Part shown: positions 37,649-48,285 of the stretch, piece after piece | How positions within the stretch are numbered: position 1 is the first letter of the stretch | How the letters are laid out: each line of letters begins with the position of its first letter | Source of the DNA: Gonium pectorale | Taxonomy: Eukaryota > Chlorophyta > Chlorophyceae > Chlamydomonadales > Volvocaceae | DNA: 50,274 bases | Reading direction: 5' to 3' | Assembly (NCBI GenBank): GCA_001584585.1 | Contig: LSYV01000003.1 | Coordinates: 4,584,423-4,634,696, forward strand | Translations under genes and position numbers: made by a program | The notes under the pieces: model-generated | What the model was told of the DNA's origin: nothing | The model's database searches: none | What the model saw: only the letters and a program-made list of their open reading frames with translations

Positions 37649-39931
37649 GCGGTGACGCGCAGCGGTCGGTCGGGGAGCGGTCGGACAGTTGGGGATGATT
37701 AGGTCCAGGGCTACGGCGGGGCGTTGTGTCCGGAAGGCGTGCGGCCAGGGGGGCTTGGCACGTGTCGTGTTCTCCGCTGGCGGTGCGGCGCAGCGGAGGG
37801 GACTTGGACAGCCGCAACTGGTCGACGTGCGCGTGGAGGTCGCGCTGGCGGCAGGCCAGCTCCACCTGTGGCTGTAGTCACAGGGCTGCGCCTGCCTGCG
37901 GACGTTCAGTGGGTTGGTCGGTTAGGCCGCGCGTGGCGTGGCGCGGGTTTTTGTGGCTTGGTGTGTGAGCTTGTTTGCTGTGCAGGCCTGAAGCATGTTG
38001 CTGCATGGAGCGGAGCGAGGGGAGCTGGAGCGTGTTGGGTTTGGTGTGGTGGAGGGCGAGCTGGCCCGGACGGCACGGCACGGCGTGGGCGTGCGCGCTT
38101 GCCGGGCGTGCCGTAATTATGCCGTAAGATATTCCGTAAGCGGCTCGTGTCGGGGTCAGGGCTGTCAGGGCGGCCGCTGGGCCAGTGCGTGTGTGTGAGT
38201 GTCTGCGTGCGATCCCGGGTCGATGCTAGGTCGTTGACAGCCTGTTCGGTGAGCAAGCAGTATCTCGAGAAAGAGAGCGGGGCACGTTATGTAGAGCTTG
38301 TTTAGCCCTTTGGCTGTTCGAGGTCGCTACCGGGCCCACCGGACCCGCCGTACATGCTTCTCCCGGGGGGCGCGGTTTTGTCGGGGCGGCCCGGCTTTTT
38401 GTGGGCGCAGCTCCGCCGCACCCCGGGGGAAGGGCGGTCGCATTTTTGCGGTTTTGTGGAGCCTCGTGTAAACGCCTTGACCGGGCATTGCCTATGCCAA
38501 CGGCGGCGGGGCGCGAGGCTCAGTACCTCGCGGCAAGCGTGCGTGCACTCCCGGCAGAAGGACTTGACCGTCAGCCTTTAGTTGCTGCAGTAGTAGGGCG
38601 CTGGCCCCGGCGGATTCGCCCACCGGTGCGGCCATCGTGCGGGCAGCAGCCGCGGGATGTTCCTCTCCTCCAACGGGCCGAACCCGCGTACCCCTTCCCG
38701 CGGTTTGCGTGGGCCTGTGGCGGGTCCTATTCTGGGTTGCCAGAAGTGGTCCCCTGTCCCCTCCGCGCGACCGTCTGTGCGCCCAGCCAAAGATACAGAC
38801 CTGGCAGTACCCCCCGACGCTGAGGGACCTGGCGGGCTCCCTCTTTCTATGCAGGTTTCTCTTTTTTCTGGCCTGCCACCGGGACATGATTGCAAGGAGA
38901 GGACAGGTAGCAAGGCAGCACCGGCAGACAAGACGACCAAGCCATCAAACAACGGCCTAGTGCTTAACCACGTCAGGGGGGCCGTGGTAGGGCACGCAAA
39001 ACCCGCACGCGGGCCGTACATAATGGAAGCCCGCCACCCAACAAGCCTAACCAGGCCTGTGGAGTCACTAACCCTACCTGCGCCATCCTGGAGCCAGTCC
39101 CGACCGGGAGCGGCAGTACACGTAGAGCACAGACGAGTCGACAGGCCCACACACAGGTGTAGGGCGATGTAATGGACAAGAACGGGGGAGATCAAACAGG
39201 GAGCGCGAGGAAAACCATCGAGTCACTCAGCACACTACAGGCGTCCGGCTCCAACCCGCAGAAATAGGTGCCCAGCAGACACACCATCCCAGCTCTTCCG
39301 CGGCAAACCAAGGTCAACGAAGTCTTGTATCAAAGCTTACTAGCACGCCCGCCTGCATCGCAGTGAGGACAGCAGCCTAACCTGGGGCGGCAAGGGCAAA
39401 CGGCCGACGCGCGCGCGCGCAGAGCGCCGCGCCCACTTCAGACTGTTGAGCACCGCCATCACAACCACGTCTCACACACACCCCACCACCCGGCCCTCAT
39501 CTGCCGTGACACCCAACCGGAGGTGCGACCGCTGCACCGGGCAGTGGCACCGGTCCTGGACTACAATACGGCTATGGGGCAGGCCCCAAAATAGCGCAGG
39601 CGCATGGAGTCCGCGGACTCCGCTGCCCACGAAGACACGTCTCCCGCGGCACCGGCACCGGCCATGCCATCACTGACCGAAGCAGCCAGTGACATGGGCA
39701 GTGGTGGGATGGCCAGGGAGGAGGAGGAGGGGCACCCCGGTGAGGCGCCGCCGGGAGTCGGCCGGCAGTCGCTCAGCAGTCTACCACCACGGCCGTCGGG
39801 CCAGGACGCCGTCCAGCACGGCGCCGGGGGCCAACCCGGAGTGCTCCATGTGCCAGGTCGCTGCATGGAGGGCGCAGGCAGCAGCGGCTGCGGCAAAGCG
39901 GTGGGGCTGCTGCAGGCAACGCTCACTCTAG
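37649..39931. other. ZDS 3'UTR and gene-poor spacer
   Basis: The ZDS 3'UTR probably runs to about 38490, after TGTAA at 38467-38471. Beyond it no gene is supported. An ATG-started plus-strand frame of 171 codons at 38657-39172 ends in a TGTAA (39168-39172) but has no recognisable motif and a composition typical of chance frames in GC-rich DNA. Confidence 0.5.
38467..38471 (+). terminator. Polyadenylation signal TGTAA (ZDS gene)
   Basis: This is the first TGTAA after the ZDS stop codon, giving a 3'UTR of about 840 bases. Confidence 0.55.
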
Positions 39932-40354
39932 TCACTCTTCGCCACAGCAGCTGTCACGCAGCCCTAGCTCAGCCTTCGCCGCCTTGAACTCTTCTGCCTT
40001 CTTCTTGAAATGTGCAATCATCAGGTCGGTGTCGTCCCATCGCCAGGGCTTACCTCCGCCCACGCACTCTCCGGTGAAGTTGAAGGTCACCTGCAGCTTA
40101 GAAGCTTCCACTGAAGGCTTTGACGGCACAGAGGCTGGCACCTGAAGCAGGGTGCAAGAATTGTTCATCCGTCGGCTGTGGCGGCACACGCTTGTAAGAG
40201 ACGAGGCTTGGGACAAGAGGAGAAACCTTAGGAAAGGCATAGTGCTCTTAAGTGCTCTGCTATACATGTGTACATGTATCATCTCGACCCACCGTTGCGT
40301 TCGGCACCGGCAATATCGATGCCTCGGACGTGACGAAATGACAGGCCATATCAC
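39932..40354 (-). CDS. Candidate hypothetical ORF or terminal exon
   Basis: The minus strand is open from an ATG at 40354 to a TGA at 39932-39934 (140 codons); an internal ATG at 40240 would give 102 residues with a hydrophobic start (MPFLRFLLL). The last ~69 residues look coding: ordered mixed composition, WRWDD, a Lys/Glu/Ala-rich helix (MIAHFKKKAEEFKAAKAELG) and a CC near the end. An acceptor-like sequence precedes them (cut near 40145), so this may be the last exon of a gene whose other exons I could not find. No family is recognised. It may equally be a relic, because the surroundings are gene-poor. Existence as a functional gene is uncertain. Confidence 0.28.
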   Translation of the reverse strand: MIWPVISSRPRHRYCRCRTQRWVEMIHVHMYSRALKSTMPFLRFLLLSQASSLTSVCRHSRRMNNSCTLLQVPASVPSKPSVEASKLQVTFNFTGECVGGGKPWRWDDTDLMIAHFKKKAEEFKAAKAELGLRDSCCGEE

Positions 40355-42575
40355 AGTGCGGCAAAGAAAAAATACAACTTGAGCTATCCGAAGGCGGAGC
40401 GCGTGAAGGAGCGTGAGTAGGAGCTTCTTTCCCCGTCCCTCGAGTACAACACGGCAACTCGTGGTGGTATTTTATATTAGCAAGTGATTAGCATTTACTT
40501 GTCCTCTTAACGCCAGGCCCTGGACGGCGGCCTTGGGGCCCTCTGGGACCGCTGCTCGCGGCCTCTGGGTTTTAGGGTTTGAGCGTGTTCGAGGTTCGAA
40601 CCATCAGCCGCTGACGTTCGGGGCGGCCGGAGCCGCTTCCTCTCACGGCTACTCCCTCCGAAAACCAGCACTTCGCATTTAGTTGCGTTGCGTTGTCGAC
40701 GTCCGTCGGTCAGCCAGCAACTCTAGGAGAAACTCTAAAGAACTCTAGGAAGAGGGAGCCCACCTCTACGGCCAACATGTTCGCCCTGTGACGCGCTTTC
40801 GCTGTGCCGTGGCCTCAAAACATGTTAATTAACGAGAGTATGCAAAGGTGATGAAAGCTATAGGCGAAAGCAAGGGGACCCGCCAAATCCGCCCCAGAGC
40901 GGCGGAGTGGTACCCGCTTCGATATATGTTGTGAACGTGTTCTCATCAAGGGCGGCGCTCTGCGCCTGAAGCTCACGCTAGCGGTCGGGTAACTGCCTCT
41001 GTGTCATGCGCAGAGCCAGCACCCGCTGCTAAAGCTGATGTTGGAGCGAGGCTTCACGCCCGTCGGTGGGCCGCCCGCGCCAGCAGGGCAGCACACATCA
41101 GATGTGTGACCCAGGTGCTGCCCGGCCCCACCCTGCGCGCACCCACCCCGTTCGCAAGGTCGCTTCCAGTTGCAGGGAGCGTGAGGGACGGTTGTGCGGC
41201 TGCGACTGGAGGTTGACCCCACAGGTCCCCCCCCCGGGGAATGCCCTCACGCCAAGTGGAGTGCCAGGGAGGAGGCGTCAGGAGGGCTGGAGGGGCTGAG
41301 CGCGTGGCCTTGAGCAGCTGCACAATGACCGGGTACGAGGCGTTACGTCGAGTCTGCTGCATCTATCTCTTCCATTCCCGTCACGTCAAAGCTATCAAGG
41401 CTAATTGAAACTTATACCGCCATCAACTTAGCGCATCTGAGCGCAAGCCACGAGTTGCACGTTACCTACTTCAGCTGTAGCGGTATGCAGGACCCACAAA
41501 CCATGCAGGAGCGGCAACCTCGGCAACGAACCCGGACTCCAATGTGCGCCAGTCAATCACAAGCTGGACCCACCCTGGAGACTGCCCTTGTGTACATCAA
41601 CCGCGGGCACTAAGCCCCCGGGCTGTTGCCCAGGCGATCCGTATGTTGGGACGGCCTCGCCGCCGCAGGTCCCGTGCCATGGCCACGTGCTTGGTGCGGG
41701 GCGCCTCACCACAAAGCGAGGGGGGTGGGACGGCGGGAACGTCCAGAGCCCACACGAATCACGACCAACCTACCGTATTGTAATGCATGACCTGCAAGAC
41801 CAGGTCGGCCCCCAAGCCCGGCGATCCCGCCTGGATCTACCATGTCTTTGGGACCGGCACGGGCTATCAGCTGTCCGAAGACAAACATTCAACGCCCGGC
41901 ATGACGTGCACGACCACAGCGCAGGTACCGCTAGGGACCACACGCGCGGACATCATGCAAAAGTCCGGGCCCTTCCGCTGTGCTCCATGAAAACCTGCGG
42001 CCTGCACTCCAGCCCGCGCCCGCAGGGTCCCATGCTGCCGGTGCGCGCAGACCCTTCATGAGCCCCCGCGCCCTGCTTGTGCGGCGGACTGCCGGCGGGC
42101 CCCTGGCAGGTGCACACCTGGCACCGCCGGCGTTCGTGGGACGCACTCCTCTGCCGGGCCCCGCGCCCCCGCGCCCGCGCTCTCGCCTTCATGCGGTCAT
42201 CCCGGCCGGAGCATACCGGGCAGCGAAGGCGGCGCGAGCCGTAGCCTCCACCGCCCCAAGCTGCGGAGCAGGGCCTCAGCCAGCCGGCCCTGGCACAAAG
42301 GCCAGAAGTTGCCTCACCACAGTCACCAGGCATCACGCCCGAACGAACCATCACGCCAACCCCACACGGCAGCGGCCAGTCGGCCACACACGGCAGCGCC
42401 GCATGCATCTTCGGAACAATCCTCCTTGCGCGCGCCGGAGCGCTCGCAGCCGGCCCATGCCGGGAGCAGCCTGGGGCGGCTCCGCAGGGCACCGCCAACC
42501 GCGTGCCGGCGCCTGCAAGGCTTCGCTCCGCCGGCACCCAGCGGGCCCCCGCCCTGCCCCGCCCCGGCACGCCCC
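40355..42575. other. Gene-poor spacer
   Basis: No gene was supported. Part of the stretch (40380-40990 and 41360-41480) is AT-richer than the rest of the window. Short coding-like snippets occur at 41010-41060 (plus strand, containing LLKLMLERGFTP) and 41787-41990 (plus strand, 67 codons, containing DPAWIYHVFGTGTGYQL), but neither has splice partners or known motifs. The end nearest 42575 must hold the 3'UTR of the minus-strand zinc-knuckle gene; I saw no TTACA there. Confidence 0.45.
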
Positions 42576-45134
42576 TCAGTTGATGGGGGTGTCCTCCGAG
42601 GGCCGCTCCCACTGCACCTTCTGCGTCTTCTTGTGCCAGAAGTACTGCCGGCCGTTGGGGTCGGTGGCCACCGCCCAGCCGGCGGGGAGCGCGTCGTCGG
42701 CGGCTGCGGGGCGGGCAGGGAGGGAGGGAGATGAAGGGAAAGGAGAATGAACAACGCCGAGCTGGGCGCCAGCAGCCTAAGTCCAGGAGGGAGGGAGAGT
42801 TGAGCGCCGAGGTGAGCGCCCAGGGGAGCGGGTATAGGGCCGCGATGGGCGGCAGGCTGCGGCATCACTGGCCACGCCGATGGCACGATGGCACAGTGAG
42901 GTGCCGTCAACAGCGGCTCCATGGGACGCACAGCGTCTTGTCGTGGCAAGCCCAGTTGTTGGGGGAGACCAGTTGTTGGGAAAGCGCTGCGTGCTACGGC
43001 TCGCGAGGTATGTAAGCTAGGGGAGGGCGGGTCGCGGGGGGCATGAGACTGGGTGCGCCCCGTGGAGGCCATGTCGAAGGCCGCCCGCCCCAGCGCAGAG
43101 GCACCAGCTCAGCAAGCCAGGCTAAGGTATGCAGCACGACCGCGGATCCACACGGCGGCAGGAGCCCGCGAAGACCCCAGGTCTCATGTTAGGGGGCCCT
43201 ACGGCACACTCGTCTCCGACATCGCCCGTAAGGGCTTGGACTCTGGGGCAGCAGCTGCTGCTGTGCCGCCGCACACCGGAGGTCTGCATTCCCCCCCCCC
43301 GGGGCGCTCCGCAGCTAATCCCCACAGGCCCCTCCCCCCTCCCCACCAGTCGCACTGCCACCGCCCCTTCCGCCCCTCGCCCCTCTTAAGCGGCCCCACC
43401 TGGCGCCGGCGCCGCTTTGGGGATGAGCTCCGCCGGGTCCTTGTTCCGCAGCTCCTCCGCCTTGGCCACGATTTCGTCCCAGCTGAGGCCCAGCTCGGCG
43501 GCCTTGGCCTGCGGGGCATGGCGGCGGTCAGGAGAGGCTGTTAGGTGGGAAGCTCTCTCAAGTTACACGCCTCCCCCATGTGACGGCCGGCTGCGTCTGA
43601 GGGGCGCAACACGCATCCGGGTTCCCAGAGCGCGGGCGCTGAAGATGGTAGTAAGTGTGAGTGTGAGACACTTCGCCAGTCGGGCGGCGGGCCGACCGCG
43701 ATCCGGAAAGAAGACCTGTTGCTGCGCGGCGGGAGCCTCGGGGCCTCCCGCAGCGCCCGCTGCCCAGGGGGAGCGGCTGCGCAGCCGACGGGGCCCGTCT
43801 TCGGCGCTGCGGCAGGTCACCGGTCGGCCGACCAGCTGTCTGGCGGACGCCTGCCGCCACGAGAGGCCGCAGGAGCCGGGTCGAAGGGCCCCTCCTTACC
43901 CCACTCCCCGGTGGTGGAACACACGTGTGGGGGTTGCATGTCAACCCACGAGGGAGTGTGGCCGCCGCGGACCCGGAGCCACCGGCCGTCCCATGGCAGG
44001 AGGCCACTGGCGGAAAGCGCGTACCCGAGCGGCCCGCCGCCCGCCGCGCACGGGCCCAAGCCTGCCGGCGGGCCCGTGCAGCAGCCCCTGCGTCCCCCGG
44101 GCCTCTGGGGACCAGCCTCTCTCCAACATGATGCGCCCGTACCACAGGACGCTGCCGTCCTTCAACAGCACCGCAGAGACAAATGGCGCCTCTGCTGCTG
44201 TCCACAGGACTGGCTGCTGGTCAAACTCGGGACGGGCCATGCCCGGCATCGGCGTCGGCCAACTCCCATCCCCCGTGCTTACGGCTGCCCGCTCCAGCCA
44301 CAAGCCACGAGCGCCGCCCTCCCGGATGTGCTGCACGGAGAGTGGAGCCGTACGCTCTGCCTCACCATAAACCTTGCCGGCCGTCGCCGCTGACCCCTCG
44401 CCCCAGCATCCCGCGACCCGCCCCCGCTCGTCTTGTCAGTTCCCCCACCCCCGCCCCGAACGCCCATTTAAGCGCAACCGGCAACCGCAACAGCCGATGT
44501 TGCGGGTCTCACAGCCACGCCTCCCACCTTCGCATACGCCTGTGCTCGCTCCTCCAGGTCCTTCATGTTATCCTCCTTGTACTTTTGCCGCTGTACTATG
44601 TCCGAGTAGTAGATGGGTTGCCGCAAGATAAACGCCTCATCGCCATAGATCTGCCTCCAGTTGATGGTGCCGTTTGGGCAGTTGGCGGCTTGGTGCCCGA
44701 GCTGCGTGGGGAAGGTGCGCGTGTGTAAGGGGCCGGGTTCCGGGAGGGAACATGCAGCGGTTGGGGCAGGTGGCGAAACCCCGCCCGTGGCCCCCTTTGC
44801 CCCCGCCCATCACTCACCTGACCACAAAGGTTGCAGCCATTGGGGTGCCAGTTCGGGTCTCGCCGGAGCAGATGGTGCTTCTCCATTTCCCGACGGCTCC
44901 TCCAGGTACACCTCCCGCTACAATAGAGGAGACAGAAGGCCGGTTTATGCAGTCAGAGTATTATTTGCGTCTTTGTGGGAACGGTAACGTGCGCTCTGCC
45001 GTCAGATTGGCCGTGTCAAAGGCGAGGTCACTGACTTCAAGAAGAACCAGCTCAGTATAATATCGTTCCTTTGGCGTGAAGTGCTCTAGATCGCACAGTT
45101 GTTTCCTTCGGTTCCATACTTGCCGTGCGGCCAT
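42576..45134 (-). CDS. CCHC zinc-knuckle and WW-domain protein
   Basis: Exons in reading order: 44989-45134 (donor uncertain), 44818-44917, 44528-44701, 43400-43508, 42576-42703; about 218 residues. A CCHC zinc knuckle is formed across an exon junction: Cys77, Cys80, His85, Cys90 (CNLCGQ then LGHQAANC), spacing C-X2-C-X4-H-X4-C. A Tyr/Lys/Glu-rich helical region follows (QPIYYSDIVQRQKYKED). A WW domain ends the protein: Trp186, YFWH at 197-200, Trp208 and Pro211. Zinc knuckles usually bind single-stranded RNA and WW domains bind Pro-rich ligands, so a role in pre-mRNA processing is plausible but inferred. The first exon (MAARQVWNRRKQL) fits in phase with a GTTACC donor; an earlier GTGCGA donor after 13 codons is an alternative also in phase. 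The gene is divergent from CLPP5. Confidence 0.86.
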
Positions 45135-45269
45135 TGGCCGAGCACCCAGAGACCGTAAGCGAGACGCAAGCAAGCGTGGTAAGACGGTGATCTGGAGGCG
45201 CTTGTACACTAGCGCGAGAGTGGTTGGGGCTGCCTCCGTCCATCCATCGCACCGAGCCTAATAGCCATA
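45135..45269. promoter_or_regulatory. 135-bp divergent promoter, zinc-knuckle gene / CLPP5
   Basis: Only 135 bases lie between the start codons of the two head-to-head genes, so the promoters must overlap or be one bidirectional promoter. I see no strong TATA box. At least one 5'UTR must be very short. Confidence 0.6.
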
Positions 45270-47228
45270 ATGTCGCAGCTTCTACTCCAAAACAAGTGCT
45301 TGTCCGGCGCATCTGCGCGGGCAACTCGTAGCCGGCGGGCGGTGGCCGCGAGGGCACAGCTCTGGACTCCCTCGTCGGAGGTCAAGTGAGTGCCGCTCGC
45401 GGCAGCATGTTTGCTTCCGTCATCATCGGCCGTGATGCTCCTGCTGATCAGCGAAATGGGGGCGTGGCGAACGCACAGCACCACAATACATGGGGCGGCG
45501 CTTTCTTGCGGGTTTCCTCCCGCAGCTCACGAGGATGAGATGCGTTGGAGAGGCTGTGCCGGTTCATGAGCATGGGGCTTGATCGGGCGGTCCCGGGTCC
45601 CGTCCCTGATGGGTAAACCCCTCATCTCGCTGGCCCCGCCTGCAGGCTGGCCGTCTCCTCGCGCGACCCCCACCCGCCGGTCGTCTGCCAGGGGCCACCA
45701 CCCCCCAACCCCCTGGTGGTCGAGCGCTTCCAGGGCGTGGTGTCGCAGCTGTTCCAGCAGGTGCGGCCCTCGCCCCGAATTACTCCTTTCACTAGTGCAC
45801 CGTCCCCCGCCTGGCCCACATGCCGAATGAGCGCCGAAGCAAGCTGAGCGAGCTGGAACCTGGATTGCAAAGTAACTGTCTCAAATCCGCACCCCGTCTC
45901 CTTCCGCAGCGCATCGTGCGCCTGGGCGGGGCCGTGGACGACGACATGGCCAACCTGCTGGTTGCCCAGCTGCTGTACCTGGACTCGGTGGATCCCAAGC
46001 GGGACATCACGATGTACGTCAACTCCCCCGGTGGATCCGTCACGGCCGGTGAGCTTGCGTTTGCGGGGTGCAGTTGCGTCGCGGCCTCGTGGCGCTTGCC
46101 GGTGGCGGCCGGGCATGCACGGCGCTGATGATGGCCCTTAACAGACAAGCACTGGAGGAACCAAACCTGTTAACGAGCCGCTTTATAGTTTTGTCTGGGG
46201 GTTACTTTCGGGGGATAAAGACTCCGCAAAAATGCAGCGCCAGCTTGGGTGAGGTGTCGGCACACGCGGGCAGGGACAGGGACGCGCGCTTTGGGTATCG
46301 GTGCGGACGCCGCTGGATGGTCACCCCTCATGCGGGCGGGGCGGGGCACGGGCGCCTAGTGTAGGGCTGTATCGCCGCAAGCATGGCCCGAGCGTGCCCG
46401 TGTCCGAAGTGTCCTAACGCGCCGTCGCACGAGCGGGCGTCGTTCCCGTGGGTGCAGCCGCGCATGGCTGCCGGCGTTGGCGTTGGTTGTCTTGCGCCTC
46501 CGGGGCGGCGCTGGCCTGGGGGCGCTACCCGCTCGAGCGAGGGAGACACGCCGTCTCAGCGTCTGCTGCATGAGAGGGGCGAGCGCTGCGGCGGTGTGCC
46601 GGCTGAGATCGAGCGGTCGAGCGCGCTGGGGCATGACGATGGTGTGTGAGCGATGACCCATGGTTCACTGGGGCCACCGAAGCTCACGGTCGCGCCTGCT
46701 CTCGTGCAGCTGTCTGGTGCACACCGGCAGTCAACCGGCCCCTGCAGCTGCATTACGATAGGACCTCTCGCCCGCCCCTGGCCTCCGCGCTCACATCCCT
46801 CCCACCCGCGCCCCGCCTTCCAACCTCCAAACACACGCCCCGCGCGATGCTCCACCCGCAAGTGCGACCACACATCCAGGCAGCACCTCGCAGCCGTACC
46901 CCTCTCCCTCCCTCATCCTCGCATCCGGCCCCTCACTTTGGTCCACTCTCCCTCCTGGACCCTCCTCGCTGGACGTGAGGCGACTAATACAAACCAGAGC
47001 TAAGCCAACCCCACCCAACCTCTGTCCCCATACCTCAACCTGCCTCGTCCCGGCCCCATCCGCCATCCCATCCCATCCCCGCACCCCCATCCCCGCACCC
47101 CTGCAGGTATGGCCGTGTTCGACACCATGCGCCACATCCGGCCCGACGTGTCCACCTGCTGCATCGGCATGGCCGCCTCCATGGGCGCCTTCATCCTGGC
47201 GAGCGGCCAGCAGGGCAAGCGCTACAGC

Positions 47229-47261
<33 letters not shown>

Positions 47262-47872
47262 CTGGGTGGCGCCCAGGGCCAGGCCACCGACATTGAGATC
47301 CAGGCCAACGAGATCCTGCACCACAAGCTCACGCTCAACGGCTACCTGGTGGGGTGGGGGCGGATTGGGGGGTGGGGAGCGGGATGGAGTGGGGTGGGGT
47401 GGGGGTTGATGTGTGGAGGGGAGGGGAAGGGAGGTCGCGTGCTGCTGCATGTGTGGGCCGGCTAGAGGTGCGGAAGTATGCGGGACGGCTGGGTGCGTGC
47501 TTGCCGGCAAGGGAACGGGAGTGCCTTGTGGCACCGGAGTTAATCCGTGAGCCTTCGCGGTAAGGAGTCATGGAGCAGTGGGTGGGCCTGTGCGGCTGTA
47601 CTCGTGTGTGTTAACCTGTCTGACACGCCAGAAGCTGCCAGTCCTAAATCTGGGTGTGGCCCTCGCTGTTTCTGAAAGGTTTCCCTTGTTCCCCTGGCAT
47701 TTCTCCTTTGCAGGCCCAGTTCTCGGGCCAGTCCATGGAGACCATCACCAAGGACACCGACCGCGACTTCTTCATGTCGCCGCAGGAGGCCATTGAGTAT
47801 GGCCTTGTTGACGCCATCATTGCGAAGCCGCAGATGCTGCAGAGCCGGGAGATTGCCCAGCTGCAGGCGTAA
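45270..47872 (+). CDS. CLPP5: Chloroplast ATP-dependent Clp protease proteolytic subunit
   Basis: Exons 45270-45385, 45646-45760, 45910-46048, 47107-47348 and 47714-47872 agree in phase and give 256 residues. ClpP is the serine peptidase core of the stromal Clp protease, which degrades proteins unfolded by Hsp100 chaperones. The first ~45 residues ([20 protein letters not shown]) form a transit peptide. The catalytic triad is intact: Ser148 in GMAASMGAF, His173 in SRIMIHQP, and Asp222 in DTDRDFFMS, with the 25- and 49-residue spacings of E. coli ClpP. This makes it an active ClpP, not a ClpR. Blocks [26 protein letters not shown] and [18 protein letters not shown] match plant ClpP5 best. The third intron is long (1058 bases) and G/C-rich with no coding sign. 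The assignment to ClpP5 rather than ClpP3/4 is from recalled family sequence. Confidence 0.95.
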
Positions 47873-48285
47873 AGAGACCGGCGTCTTGGGGCATGTCATG
47901 AGGGGGCGACGCTTGGGACGGGAATGGGTTGAGTGACGTTGGGGGCTACGTGGGGCTGAGTAGCGCATCAGAAATGCAGGTGTGCCCCGCAAGGTGCAGT
48001 TCGACGATTGCGTGTCGTGGGCGGTTTCGGTGGTTGGTGCCAAACACTTCGGTTTGGCCTTGTGAGTGCAACTGCCGACGATCTGTAAGTCGCAAAGTGA
48101 CATACTTACAAATTCACTGTCTCGTTGCAGTCCTTAGCGATCGCTTGGAGCTAGGTCTCTGGCGAACTGCCAGCAAGGCGCTGTCCATGCGTTTGCATGC
48201 CAGCGATCCCGTGCGATCCATGTCAACAAGTATGCTGACAGAGCACGCTGACGCATAGGACGGGCCGAAACACACCCGATCCCCA
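47873..48285 (+). other. CLPP5 3'UTR and promoter of the RME-8-like gene
   Basis: This 413-base spacer has no coding segment. The CLPP5 transcript probably ends near 48100 after TGTAA at 48084-48088, leaving about 185 bases for the promoter and 5'UTR of the next gene. Confidence 0.6.
48084..48088 (+). terminator. Polyadenylation signal TGTAA (CLPP5)
   Basis: This is the first TGTAA after the CLPP5 stop codon, giving a 3'UTR of about 230 bases. Confidence 0.6.

Noticed and set aside
38657..39172. 171-codon plus-strand ATG frame ending in TGTAA
   Set aside because: No recognisable domain, no splice context, and composition typical of chance frames in this genome; the overlap of stop and TGTAA is probably coincidence.
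40570..40577. TTTTAGGG, the Chlamydomonas telomere repeat unit
   Set aside because: Only a single unit, followed by non-matching sequence; not a telomeric tract.
40593..40602. GGTTCGAACC, resembling a tRNA B box
   Set aside because: The flanking bases do not pair into a T-arm stem and no acceptor stem or anticodon arm can be drawn, so a tRNA gene is not supported.
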